The position numbers and the translations under genes were made by a program. From positions 1 through 5,662 of the forward strand of contig JAKIUX010000083.1 of the NCBI GenBank assembly GCA_021647345.1: 5,662 bases of DNA, read 5' to 3'. The DNA is from Hydrogenimonas sp. GTDB taxonomy: Bacteria > Campylobacterota > Campylobacteria > Campylobacterales > Hydrogenimonadaceae. A model generated the notes under the pieces. That model saw only the letters and a list, made by a program, of their open reading frames with translations, was not told the DNA's origin and made no database searches. This document shows positions 1 to 5,662 of this stretch, piece after piece (within the stretch, counting starts at the first letter, position 1; each line of letters starts with the position of its first letter).

Positions 1-156
1 CATTGACCGTTCAGAGCCGAGAAAGTCGACTCCTACCTCCATAGAACAAAGAGCCTCTATCTTGTCAGGGAGCGACTCGAGCATCTGCTTGACTCTCTCA
101 ATATTTTCAGATCTATTCAACTCTTTAAATCTGAACATTACTACATGAACAACCAC
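1..156 (-). CDS. Dabb family (stress-responsive alpha/beta barrel) protein, partial
   Basis: This is the first 52 codons of a small protein that continues past the left edge. The translation begins MVVHVVMFRFKE. It has an amphipathic helix around residues 14-34 (ENIERVKQMLESLPDKIEAL), then a strand MEVGVDFLGSERS. The opening strand H-V-V-M-F-x-F-K, the NIERVKxMLESLPxKI-type helix and the VGVDFxxSERS strand are the recognisable pattern of Dabb domains, dimeric ferredoxin-like barrels of about 95-105 residues. About half the domain is therefore visible. The start is GTG at 156. An in-frame TGA lies directly upstream, a Shine-Dalgarno AAGGG is 8 bases before it, and an ATG at codon 7 would cut into the conserved first strand. 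It begins 16 bases after the Fe-S reductase gene, so it is probably cotranscribed with it. Family members have no single established biochemical role; no catalytic function is claimed. The family call is fairly secure, the function unknown. Confidence 0.82.
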   Translation of the reverse strand, partial: MVVHVVMFRFKELNRSENIERVKQMLESLPDKIEALCSMEVGVDFLGSERSM

Positions 157-164
157 TCAATAAA

Positions 165-169
165 CCCTT
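165..169 (-). promoter_or_regulatory. Shine-Dalgarno deciding the GTG start of the Dabb gene
   Basis: The minus strand reads AAGGG here, 8 bases before the GTG at 156, inside the 16-base gap after the upstream stop codon. It supports the GTG over the internal ATG at 138, which has no comparable site in front of it. Confidence 0.7.
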
Positions 170-172
170 ATA

Positions 173-511
173 TCAATGATCGTGCGAAGCGGCATATTCG
201 GGCGTACAGAATATACCGCAGTGGCATTTGCCTTCTTCCGGAATCTCTTTCTCTATTGCCGGCTTGCATGGGCAGAGGCGATCATCTGCGCTTTTGTGGT
301 TTCCGTTTTCATCCTCAATCACCATAAAGCAAGGACACCACCTCTTGCCGTAAAGCATCTTGTTTCTAGCAAGCCCCATCGTAACACCCTCGTTTACATC
401 TTCGTTTGGATTGTAAACCCACCCAAACTGCTTGCACACTTTGTCGGTAAACTTCTTGGTTTTCTCCATCTCCGCCAAAAACTCATCCGAGCTCATGTCT
501 ATTTGCTGCAT
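173..511 (-). CDS. Ferredoxin-thioredoxin reductase catalytic-chain-type [4Fe-4S] protein
   Basis: A 112-residue soluble protein with the signature cysteines of the FTR catalytic subunit: CPC at 59-61, CPC at 80-82 and CHC at 96-98. By analogy with plant and cyanobacterial FTR, Cys59, Cys80, Cys82 and Cys96 should bind the [4Fe-4S] cluster. Cys61 and Cys98 should form the active-site disulfide, which takes electrons from ferredoxin one at a time and reduces a thioredoxin-like disulfide. The spacing is longer than the plant CPC-X16-CPC-X8-CHC: here it is 18 and 13 residues. A further cysteine (Cys102, in CHCGIFC) lies close to the active site, and Cys26 is extra. No variable subunit gene is seen, as in many non-photosynthetic bacteria and archaea. 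The ATG has an AGGGG Shine-Dalgarno 5 bases upstream. It follows the copper ATPase gene by 57 bases and precedes the Dabb gene by 16, so it is probably the middle gene of an operon. The natural partner proteins cannot be read from the window. Confidence 0.88.
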   Translation of the reverse strand: MQQIDMSSDEFLAEMEKTKKFTDKVCKQFGWVYNPNEDVNEGVTMGLARNKMLYGKRWCPCFMVIEDENGNHKSADDRLCPCKPAIEKEIPEEGKCHCGIFCTPEYAASHDH

Positions 512-568
512 CGTATCCCCTAAATATATGGTTTTGTTAATGCTATCACGCCGCTTCTACACTTTTAC

Positions 569-2983
569 TTAATTTTTCTCTTTAAAGGCAGATTTGATCC
601 GCATCGAGTTGCCGACCACCAGCAGAGAGCTAAGACTCATAGAAAGGGCTGCTACCAAAGGTATCACATATCCGCTTACGGCAAGAGGTATCGTTATAGT
701 ATTGTATACGATCGATAGAGCCAGATTCTGCTTGACAAATCTAAAGGTTCTGCGGCTTATCAAAAATGCGTCCCTCAAAGATGTGATGCGATCATCCAGC
801 AGCACTACGTCGCTAACCTCCAGCGCAACATCGGAACCGCTACCCATAGCTATGGCTATATCGCTTCTGCTAAGAGCGAGCGCGTCGTTTATGCCGTCAC
901 CCGCCATCACTACAAGGTGCCCTTTAGCGTGAAGAAGATCTATCTCTTTAACCTTATCCTCAGGCAGCAAAGCGGCTTTAAAGCTCGCTATCCCAACTTC
1001 GCGCGCGACTCTCTCGGCCGCTTTTTCGTTATCGCCGGTTAGCATAATCACCTCTATACCGAGACCCCTTATATCGGCTATAGCCTCCTTCGCCCCCTCT
1101 TTTGGAAGATCTCTAAGCTCGAAACGGGCAACCACCCTATCGCCGATAGCGAAATAAAATAGCGTATACTCACTCTCATCATCTACGTTAAGACCGAACT
1201 CTTGCATCATCTTGGCGTTTCCGCCCCTTAAAACAACACCTTCAAAAGTGCCACTGATGCCCCGTGCCTGCACCTGCTTCACATCTGCAAGCTCAACCTC
1301 TTTCAGTTCGTCAAAGTGATCTTCAAGATATCTTTGAACTCCTCGGCTTACAGGATGGATTGAGCTTTTGACAAGAGAAAGCAGCAAAGAGTAGTCATAC
1401 TCTTCATACTCCTCATAGCTGACAACGTGAGGCTTACCTTCGGTTACGGTGCCTGTTTTATCCAGTACAAGAATGTCGCATTTTGCCATCGTCTCTATGT
1501 AGGCCGCCTCTTTAAAAAGCACCCCTCTTCTTGCCGCCAGATTTATCCCAATGAGTGTCGCTACCGGTGTAGCCAGCCCAAGAGCACAAGGGCACGCTAT
1601 GACGATGACCGAGATCGCCACCACAAGAGCTCTCTCGAACTCTCCGCTCATCCAGAACCAGCCTATGAAAGTAAGCAGTGCAATCGTCAAAATCGTTTTG
1701 GAGAAGTGGCCCGAGATCTCGTTGGCAAGCTGCTCTATTTTCGGCTTTTTAGTCAAAGACTCCTCCAAGAGCCCGACAAGTGTTGCCAGAGTGGAGGTGC
1801 CGTAATCTTTTGTCGCCTCATATCTAACTACGCCGTCTATGGCGACACTTCCGCTTACTATCTCATCTCCCGGCCGTTTGTAGATCGGCTCGCTCTCTCC
1901 GGTCAAAGAGCTCTCATCAAAGCTCCCTTCGCCGCTTACCACAACTCCGTCAATGGCTGCCTTCTCTCCGGGCCTCACCTCTATGATATCTCCCGGCTCC
2001 ACCTCTTCAACCGGTATCATGCTCTTATTGTCATCTTTTACTACGGTAACCTCCGTAGGAAGAGCGTTAGAGAGCGCATCCATCGTATCCGCGGCCCTTT
2101 TTTTGCTTAAAACCTCCAGATATTTGCCGGTTAACACGAAGGTTATGATCATCGTAACCGAGTCGAAGTAGACCTCCCCATGTCCTGTAACCATAGCCCA
2201 AATAGAGTAAAAGTAGGCAAGAGAGGCACCTGTGGCAACCAGCGTATCCATATTTACAAAACGGTTCTTAAAGCCGTACCAAGCCCCTCTAAAGAAGACC
2301 CAGCCGCTATAAAAGAGCGTAGGAGTGGCCAAAATCCACTCGGCTATGCTAAGCACCATCTTCACATCTTCGCGCATACCGGTAAACATTCCGGTATATT
2401 TGGCGATAGCTATCCACATTATATTCATTGTTGCAAAGATCGCTACAAGAAGTCTTGCGTAATGGTCTCTGCGCGCTTTGTTGGCTCTCTCTTCCTGAAG
2501 TTTAGGGTCGTAAGGGTATGCGTTGTAGCCTATAGAGCGAATCTTTTCTACAATTTGTGAGAGTTTGACATCGTTTGGATCCCAAACGATATGAGCTTTG
2601 TTTGTAGTATAGTTTATGGTGGCCTCAACAATACCGGGCATCTTGTGAAGAACCTTTTCGTTGAGCCAGACACAAGCGCTGCAGTGGATACCCTCTATGA
2701 TCATATAGATTTCGTCGAGTCCGTCTGGACGCTTTACTATATACTTTTTTCTGAAGCCATCCAGGTCAAACTTCTGAAGATCATCGTCTCTTTGCTTCGG
2801 GGGTTCAAGGCTCTGCTTGCCCAGCTTATCATAGAATGTATCAAGCCCCTCGGAGCGCAGAAGATGGTAGATACCCTGACACCCTTTGCAGCAGAAGTAT
2901 AGAGCCTCTTTGCCCTCCTTTTCGGTTATCATAACCGACTCATCAAACTCTAAATGGCAGTGCGTACACGGAACCTTAGCCAA
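569..2983 (-). CDS. ccoI: P1B-type copper-translocating ATPase, CcoI/FixI-like
   Basis: An 804-residue inner-membrane heavy-metal ATPase with every core motif intact. The N-terminus has a cysteine-rich metal-binding region (CTHC at 6-9, CCKGC at 31-35) of the kind found in CcoI/FixI proteins. An HMA domain with GIHCSAC (Cys101, Cys104) follows, then hydrophobic segments between about 178 and 290. The actuator loop has TGES (361-364), the membrane CPC is at 464-466, the phosphorylated Asp508 is in DKTGT, and the HP motif of heavy-metal ATPases is at 543-544. TGDN (649-652) and GDGIND (695-700) complete the hydrolysis domain. The last helices carry YN (760-761) and MSLSS (782-786), the residues typical of Cu(I)-specific P1B-1 pumps. 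It moves Cu(I) out of the cytoplasm using ATP. The N-terminal domain favours the low-flux branch that supplies copper for cbb3 oxidase assembly, but a detoxifying CopA role is not excluded. No ccoS gene follows, unlike in many CcoI loci. Translation starts at TTG; an in-frame TGA five codons upstream rules out a longer form. Confidence 0.9.
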   Translation of the reverse strand: MAKVPCTHCHLEFDESVMITEKEGKEALYFCCKGCQGIYHLLRSEGLDTFYDKLGKQSLEPPKQRDDDLQKFDLDGFRKKYIVKRPDGLDEIYMIIEGIHCSACVWLNEKVLHKMPGIVEATINYTTNKAHIVWDPNDVKLSQIVEKIRSIGYNAYPYDPKLQEERANKARRDHYARLLVAIFATMNIMWIAIAKYTGMFTGMREDVKMVLSIAEWILATPTLFYSGWVFFRGAWYGFKNRFVNMDTLVATGASLAYFYSIWAMVTGHGEVYFDSVTMIITFVLTGKYLEVLSKKRAADTMDALSNALPTEVTVVKDDNKSMIPVEEVEPGDIIEVRPGEKAAIDGVVVSGEGSFDESSLTGESEPIYKRPGDEIVSGSVAIDGVVRYEATKDYGTSTLATLVGLLEESLTKKPKIEQLANEISGHFSKTILTIALLTFIGWFWMSGEFERALVVAISVIVIACPCALGLATPVATLIGINLAARRGVLFKEAAYIETMAKCDILVLDKTGTVTEGKPHVVSYEEYEEYDYSLLLSLVKSSIHPVSRGVQRYLEDHFDELKEVELADVKQVQARGISGTFEGVVLRGGNAKMMQEFGLNVDDESEYTLFYFAIGDRVVARFELRDLPKEGAKEAIADIRGLGIEVIMLTGDNEKAAERVAREVGIASFKAALLPEDKVKEIDLLHAKGHLVVMAGDGINDALALSRSDIAIAMGSGSDVALEVSDVVLLDDRITSLRDAFLISRRTFRFVKQNLALSIVYNTITIPLAVSGYVIPLVAALSMSLSSLLVVGNSMRIKSAFKEKN

Positions 2984-2988
2984 AGCCG

Positions 2989-2993
2989 CCCTT
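2989..2993 (-). promoter_or_regulatory. Shine-Dalgarno fixing the TTG start of the ATPase gene
   Basis: The minus strand reads AAGGG, 5 bases before the TTG at 2983. A nearby ATG (minus-strand bases 2996-2994) is out of frame with the ATPase, and the ATPase frame is closed by TGA at 2995-2993, so TTG is the only start that keeps the N-terminal CTHC motif. Confidence 0.7.
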
Positions 2994-3007
2994 CATTTTT
3001 TTGCATA

Positions 3008-3013
3008 ATTATA
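3008..3013 (-). promoter_or_regulatory. Promoter -10 box for the ATPase-FTR-Dabb operon
   Basis: The minus strand reads TATAAT, a perfect -10 hexamer, preceded by TTTGGA. Initiation about 7 bases downstream would give a leader of roughly 18 bases that contains just the Shine-Dalgarno and the TTG start. No good -35 box is seen at the usual distance; the hexamer there is GCGGTT. A weak -35 is common in Campylobacterota promoters. The position immediately before a gene makes it credible, but it is a pattern call only. Confidence 0.55.
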
Positions 3014-3265
3014 TCCAAACGATTCTGCCCAACCGCAGATCAACCATTTGCTTTGCCGACCACTTAAAACAATAACCGGTTATAAGCTAGAGCAAGGGCT
3101 CGATCTGTGTAGACTGCTTTACGGCATCTTCACATACTCTTTGCTCTTTCTATTTCGGTATTCGGCTCTATACTCATTTCTCTACGGGGTGGAGCGAAAA
3201 CGGTCAAGTCGGTTGGGAGTGGCGGCTGTTGTTCTTGGATTTGCCGACACGGAGCTATTGCATCT
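3014..3265. other. Intergenic region with a plus-strand hydrophobic open frame, possible gene remnant
   Basis: There is no convincing gene in these 252 bases. The minus strand has only very short frames. On the plus strand one frame is open from about 3009 to a TAA ending at 3299. From TTG at 3048 it would encode 83 residues that are leucine- and tyrosine-rich: a possible membrane segment (LLYGIFTYSLLFLFR), then a basic turn VERKRSSR, then another hydrophobic run to the end. The TTG has no Shine-Dalgarno, there is no ATG, and the last 34 bases overlap the end of the convergent minus-strand gene. The line 3181-3240 is about 57% G+C by hand count, unlike the AT-rich gene next to it. It may be the tail of a once larger gene or chance. 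No transcription terminator hairpin was recognised for the gene ending at 3266. Confidence 0.35.
3072..3083. repeat. Perfect 12-base palindrome upstream of the ATPase promoter
   Basis: ATAACCGGTTAT is its own reverse complement. Its near edge is 59 bases upstream of the -10 box of the ATPase operon, so it could be a binding site for a dimeric activator. The half-sites have no spacer, and I cannot match them to a known regulator. Chance remains possible. Confidence 0.3.
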
Positions 3266-4510
3266 TTACTTGGTCTTGATTTTTCCAATTATCAAATAAC
3301 TTCCATTTTCAACACCTTTTTTAGCCTGAACGATAGCCTCCATGTATATTCGCTTGTTGCCAACTTTGGTAAATGCAGTATTCCAAAAATAGTGAGGCAG
3401 CACCTCAAAATCCCATTTTTCCCCCTTGTTCATCGTCCATATATGCGTAAGAATCCCCTTGTATCTAACAAAAGCCCCTATATAGTCATCATCAACATAT
3501 GTCAAGAATACATCTTTATTTGGAAAGATTTTACCATCTTCGTCAAACTCCACATGTGTGTCACTAAAGGGGTAATATATGGACATTCTATATCTGTTTA
3601 TCTCTTTTGCATCATGATTCATCAACTTCAAATAGAGCTCATTACTTTTTTTATCGACATTAATGCTACGAAATGTTGTCTTTTGTGGAATTTCTATCTC
3701 CTTTGTCTGTGTCTTATTTGTATCCATGTCTATATACAATAAATGCCCATTCTGATACACAACAAGTTTTCCGTTATGGGTAGTATGGCTATAAGATTCA
3801 TTAAGCAGTAGATCCTGTAACTCTTCTGAAAGCTTATTTGCGGTTTTTCCGCCATCTTTGGTATAGTAGTAGCTATACTCCCTCTTGCCGATTGTTATAC
3901 TCTTTACGACAGTGTATATAAATCTATCTTTGGTAAAAATCTCCTCAATATAAAATTTGCCTATCTCTTTCCAGGTTCTTCCAAGATCATCTGAACGGTA
4001 TGTTCTATACCTCCATGTGTCTGCTTCAAATACCTTAAGAAAATATACTCCATCTATCTCTTTGATCTCCTGGGCTATACCGTGACCGAAACTTGCCCTT
4101 GTAAATGTTTTACCGTCATCTATAGTCCTAAAGAGGTAGGCTGTTTCGTTTTTTTCGTCACAATACCGATCGGAAATTTTTGCATTAAAGCATTCTTCGT
4201 GCACTTGTTCTCTATCACTCCCTCCAAAAAAACCGACCTTGCCGTCAAAAGGGTACATCAACTCTAATCTATACTTATATATAGGATTGACTTTCTTTCG
4301 ACTACTAAAAAGACTTCCCGGCGTCTCTCCCGGAACATTATTTAGATCAAACTCTCTCCACTCATTTTTTTGCATCTTTACCCCTTTGGAACCTATTTTT
4401 AATTCAAGGATTTTTGTTTTAACGGCATATCCTACAGCAAAGTAGATAGCTATACCTATTATGGACACAATCAAAACCAAAGCTATCCACTTCATTATCT
4501 TTCCTATCAT
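3266..4510 (-). CDS. Membrane-anchored Asp-box (sialidase-like beta-propeller) protein, candidate immunity protein
   Basis: A 414-residue protein not recognised as a named family. Residues 8-30 form one hydrophobic segment after a short basic N-terminus (MIGKIMK), with no lipobox cysteine and no obvious cleavage site. The likely topology is therefore an uncleaved anchor with the rest in the periplasm. The large domain is strand-rich and carries Asp-box motifs (S/T-x-D-x-G-x-T-W/F): TIDDGKTF at 129-136, SDDLGRTW at 173-180 and TKDGGKTA at 217-224. A degenerate copy, TMNKGEKW, is at 359-366. Such motifs mark turns in sialidase/BNR-type propellers and are structural, so no enzymatic activity is implied. 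Its only two cysteines (107 and 117) could form a periplasmic disulfide. The ATG directly follows the TAG of the upstream gene, with AAGG 9 bases ahead inside that gene; an ATG at codon 6 is an alternative start. Position and topology fit an immunity protein for the preceding gene product (compare Tli3-type T6SS immunity proteins). That role is inferred. Confidence 0.6.
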   Translation of the reverse strand: MIGKIMKWIALVLIVSIIGIAIYFAVGYAVKTKILELKIGSKGVKMQKNEWREFDLNNVPGETPGSLFSSRKKVNPIYKYRLELMYPFDGKVGFFGGSDREQVHEECFNAKISDRYCDEKNETAYLFRTIDDGKTFTRASFGHGIAQEIKEIDGVYFLKVFEADTWRYRTYRSDDLGRTWKEIGKFYIEEIFTKDRFIYTVVKSITIGKREYSYYYTKDGGKTANKLSEELQDLLLNESYSHTTHNGKLVVYQNGHLLYIDMDTNKTQTKEIEIPQKTTFRSINVDKKSNELYLKLMNHDAKEINRYRMSIYYPFSDTHVEFDEDGKIFPNKDVFLTYVDDDYIGAFVRYKGILTHIWTMNKGEKWDFEVLPHYFWNTAFTKVGNKRIYMEAIVQAKKGVENGSYLIIGKIKTK

Positions 4511-5212
4511 CTAATAATACCTTGTCATCTTTTTGGCTATATCTTCAAAAACCTCTGTTGCCATATCCGCAATATAAGAATTTGCTTCATCTATACACTT
4601 AAGCGCTATATCTGATATGCTCATATTCTCACCCATTGTAATAGCCTGCTCCCATGTATCCCAAGAGAGCCACTCTTTCAGATCGGGCGTAGAGGCAATT
4701 GTTATCAGGTCTGAGCAAGGAAGGTTCTCCATTTTCTTTGGATTATAAGCGTCCGGATGTGTCGCAAATGCAAAATCTCTAAAATCACCATTGCGGCACT
4801 CTATTCCGGTATAAAAAGAGGTTTTGTTTTCTGGTAATTTATGGCGGTCATTGTATGCTTGATTGGCTTTGGCTACAAAAGAGAGATCTACAAGCCCTTG
4901 CTCCATAAGAACTTGCAAAACATTAAGAGTATCCATTAGCCAATCTTTACCATCTTGACTCAATTTAGCATATGTCTCTTTTTTAAACCTGCTACAATAC
5001 TTATAGCCGTAGTTTAGGTAGTAATCAGGAGGATTGTCCCCGTTTGACTTACTGTCATACTGATGCCTTTGAATATAGTTGTCGTGTCTGTTCTTGTAAT
5101 ACTCGCAAGTTCCGGTACTTATGGAAGGGGGTATTTTTTTACAGACCTCTTCATGACACTCTTGTTGCAATACACTGCTGCCTGCTGTATGTTTTGAGTC
5201 CTTATATCCCAT
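4511..5212 (-). CDS. Uncharacterised soluble cysteine-rich protein, candidate secreted effector
   Basis: A 233-residue protein that I do not recognise. It has no signal peptide and no membrane segment. There are seven cysteines (19, 24, 36, 73, 139, 166, 206), three of them in the first 36 residues with histidines nearby (His8, His20). The middle looks like a folded helical domain: YGYKYCSRF at 68-76, then KDWLMDTLNVLQVLMEQGL at 89-107. Next comes DFAFATHPDAY at 146-156, and then DLITIASTPDLKEWLSWDTW at 168-187. His152 in THPDAY is the residue I would examine first for catalysis, but nothing proves activity. The ATG at 5212 has an ideal AGGAGG site 7 bases upstream, and the gene start overlaps the end of the previous frame by 11 bases. 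The TAG touches the ATG of the membrane-anchored gene. A cytoplasmically made protein between a possible adaptor and a periplasm-facing partner suggests a T6SS-type cargo effector. A plain conserved hypothetical remains possible. Confidence 0.5.
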   Translation of the reverse strand: MGYKDSKHTAGSSVLQQECHEEVCKKIPPSISTGTCEYYKNRHDNYIQRHQYDSKSNGDNPPDYYLNYGYKYCSRFKKETYAKLSQDGKDWLMDTLNVLQVLMEQGLVDLSFVAKANQAYNDRHKLPENKTSFYTGIECRNGDFRDFAFATHPDAYNPKKMENLPCSDLITIASTPDLKEWLSWDTWEQAITMGENMSISDIALKCIDEANSYIADMATEVFEDIAKKMTRYY

Positions 5213-5662
5213 CCGATCTCCTCCTTCTCATCACAATGGCGCTTATTGTGTTTTTTAAATACTCTATCTTCTGCTCTTCGCTATGCAGGTCAAGCAATCT
5301 TTTATAATAAACGGTATTTTGTATCTCTTGATTAGTGAGTGTACCAAGCAGTATGTAGTGATAAAGTCCGCTTTCACTAACAAGTCCTGCCTGTTTTGCC
5401 TCATCAAATGCACCTAACGCCCTTTGTTTGCAGAAATCTTCGTGATGATAAAATATATACCCTTCTTCTGCATACTCTTTAAAAACATTATCAATAAATT
5501 TTATTTTTTCCATATCGTCAAACATCTTCACCTGAGTATAATCGATATCCACTTCATGAGCATACTCTTCTAAAATAGCAATCGTAGGTAAGCTCACATC
5601 ATCAAAGTTAAGACTTGGGTTTTCTTCTTCTATGAGATTGGATAGTTGCAGGTTAACATCTT
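5202..5662 (-). CDS. Partial uncharacterised helical protein, possible T6SS effector adaptor C-terminus
   Basis: The last 152 codons of a gene whose start lies beyond the right edge. The frame is open through 5660, so a GTG at 5597, which has no Shine-Dalgarno, should not be taken as the start. The visible part is acidic and helical. It contains KIKFIDNVFKEYAEEG, then RALGAFDEAKQAGLVSESGL, then a run of aromatic and leucine residues (YHYILLGTL), and YYKRLLDLHSEEQK. The pattern of an alpha-helical stretch, an AKxAGLxSExxLxxYxxL core and a following short repeat-like helix resembles the C-terminal extensions of DUF4123-type adaptors and other VgrG-linked proteins. This is from memory of the pattern and is weak. 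It ends in four consecutive arginines (AGA AGG AGG AGA) whose codons double as the Shine-Dalgarno of the next gene, giving an 11-base overlap and probable translational coupling. The N-terminal domain, which would settle the family, is outside the window. Confidence 0.5.
   Translation of the reverse strand, partial: DVNLQLSNLIEEENPSLNFDDVSLPTIAILEEYAHEVDIDYTQVKMFDDMEKIKFIDNVFKEYAEEGYIFYHHEDFCKQRALGAFDEAKQAGLVSESGLYHYILLGTLTNQEIQNTVYYKRLLDLHSEEQKIEYLKNTISAIVMRRRRSDGI
5220..5225 (-). promoter_or_regulatory. Strong Shine-Dalgarno inside the upstream gene (translational coupling)
   Basis: The minus strand reads AGGAGG, 7 bases before the ATG at 5212. It lies within the coding sequence of the upstream gene, where it encodes part of a four-arginine run. 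This is the strongest ribosome site in the window and indicates that the second gene is translated at a high rate or coupled to the first. Confidence 0.8.

Noticed and set aside
176..523. Plus-strand open frame of 115 codons
   Set aside because: It lies antisense to the FTR-type gene, which has all expected cysteine motifs and a ribosome site.
512..568. TATATT sequence before the reductase gene as a separate promoter
   Set aside because: It sits only a few bases ahead of the Shine-Dalgarno, so a transcript from it would start in or after the ribosome site. No -35 and no terminator hairpin were seen in this 57-base gap.
1427..2110. Long plus-strand open frame of 227 codons
   Set aside because: It is entirely opposite the ATPase gene, whose motifs are complete; its product is low in recognisable domains and rich in Cys, Arg and Tyr, as expected of an antisense shadow.
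5202..5597. Complete 131-residue gene starting at the GTG at 5597
   Set aside because: The frame is open upstream to the window edge with coding-like residues (DVNLQLSNLIEEENPSLNF), and no Shine-Dalgarno precedes the GTG.
4511..5597. A single gene split by a frameshift into the two overlapping frames
   Set aside because: The second frame has its own ATG with an ideal AGGAGG at 7 bases, which is the signature of overlapping genes rather than a sequencing or mutational frameshift.
1..5662. tRNA, rRNA, CRISPR array, insertion sequence or long repeats
   Set aside because: No cloverleaf, regularly spaced direct repeats, transposase motifs or terminal inverted repeats were recognised by eye.

Overview
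The window looks like a chromosomal segment of a bacterium, probably a Campylobacterota (epsilonproteobacterial) lineage. I infer this from a CcoI/FixI-type copper ATPase with the cysteine-rich N-terminal domain, its pairing with a stand-alone ferredoxin-thioredoxin-reductase-type Fe-S protein, and a promoter with a good -10 box but no clear -35 box. No sequence search was possible, so this placement is tentative. All convincing genes lie on the minus strand, so the biological order runs from high to low coordinates.

Right half (3266-5662): a tight three-gene block. A partial gene (A) enters from the right edge and overlaps gene B by 11 bases. B abuts gene C with no spacer. A strong Shine-Dalgarno for B lies inside the end of A. 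None of the three is a family I recognise with certainty. A ends in a helical region resembling C-terminal domains of type VI secretion (T6SS) effector adaptors. B is a soluble, cysteine-rich protein with no export signal. C has one N-terminal membrane segment followed by a large domain with Asp-box motifs, as in sialidase-like beta-propellers. The simplest reading is an adaptor-effector-immunity cassette, with C anchored in the inner membrane and facing the periplasm. This is an inference. Parts of the block, especially C, are clearly more AT-rich than the left half, which fits horizontal acquisition.

Middle (2984-3265): intergenic. It holds a minus-strand promoter close to the ATPase gene, a perfect 12-base palindrome, and a hydrophobic plus-strand open frame that is more likely a remnant than a working gene.

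Left half (1-2983): a probable operon. It starts with a P1B-type copper ATPase (TTG start), followed 57 bases later by a [4Fe-4S] disulfide reductase catalytic subunit, and 16 bases after that by a Dabb-family small protein (GTG start) that runs off the left edge. The ATPase most likely supplies copper for cbb3 oxidase assembly or exports copper. The reductase probably passes electrons from ferredoxin to a thioredoxin-like partner. A functional link between the three is suggested only by their shared transcription direction and spacing.
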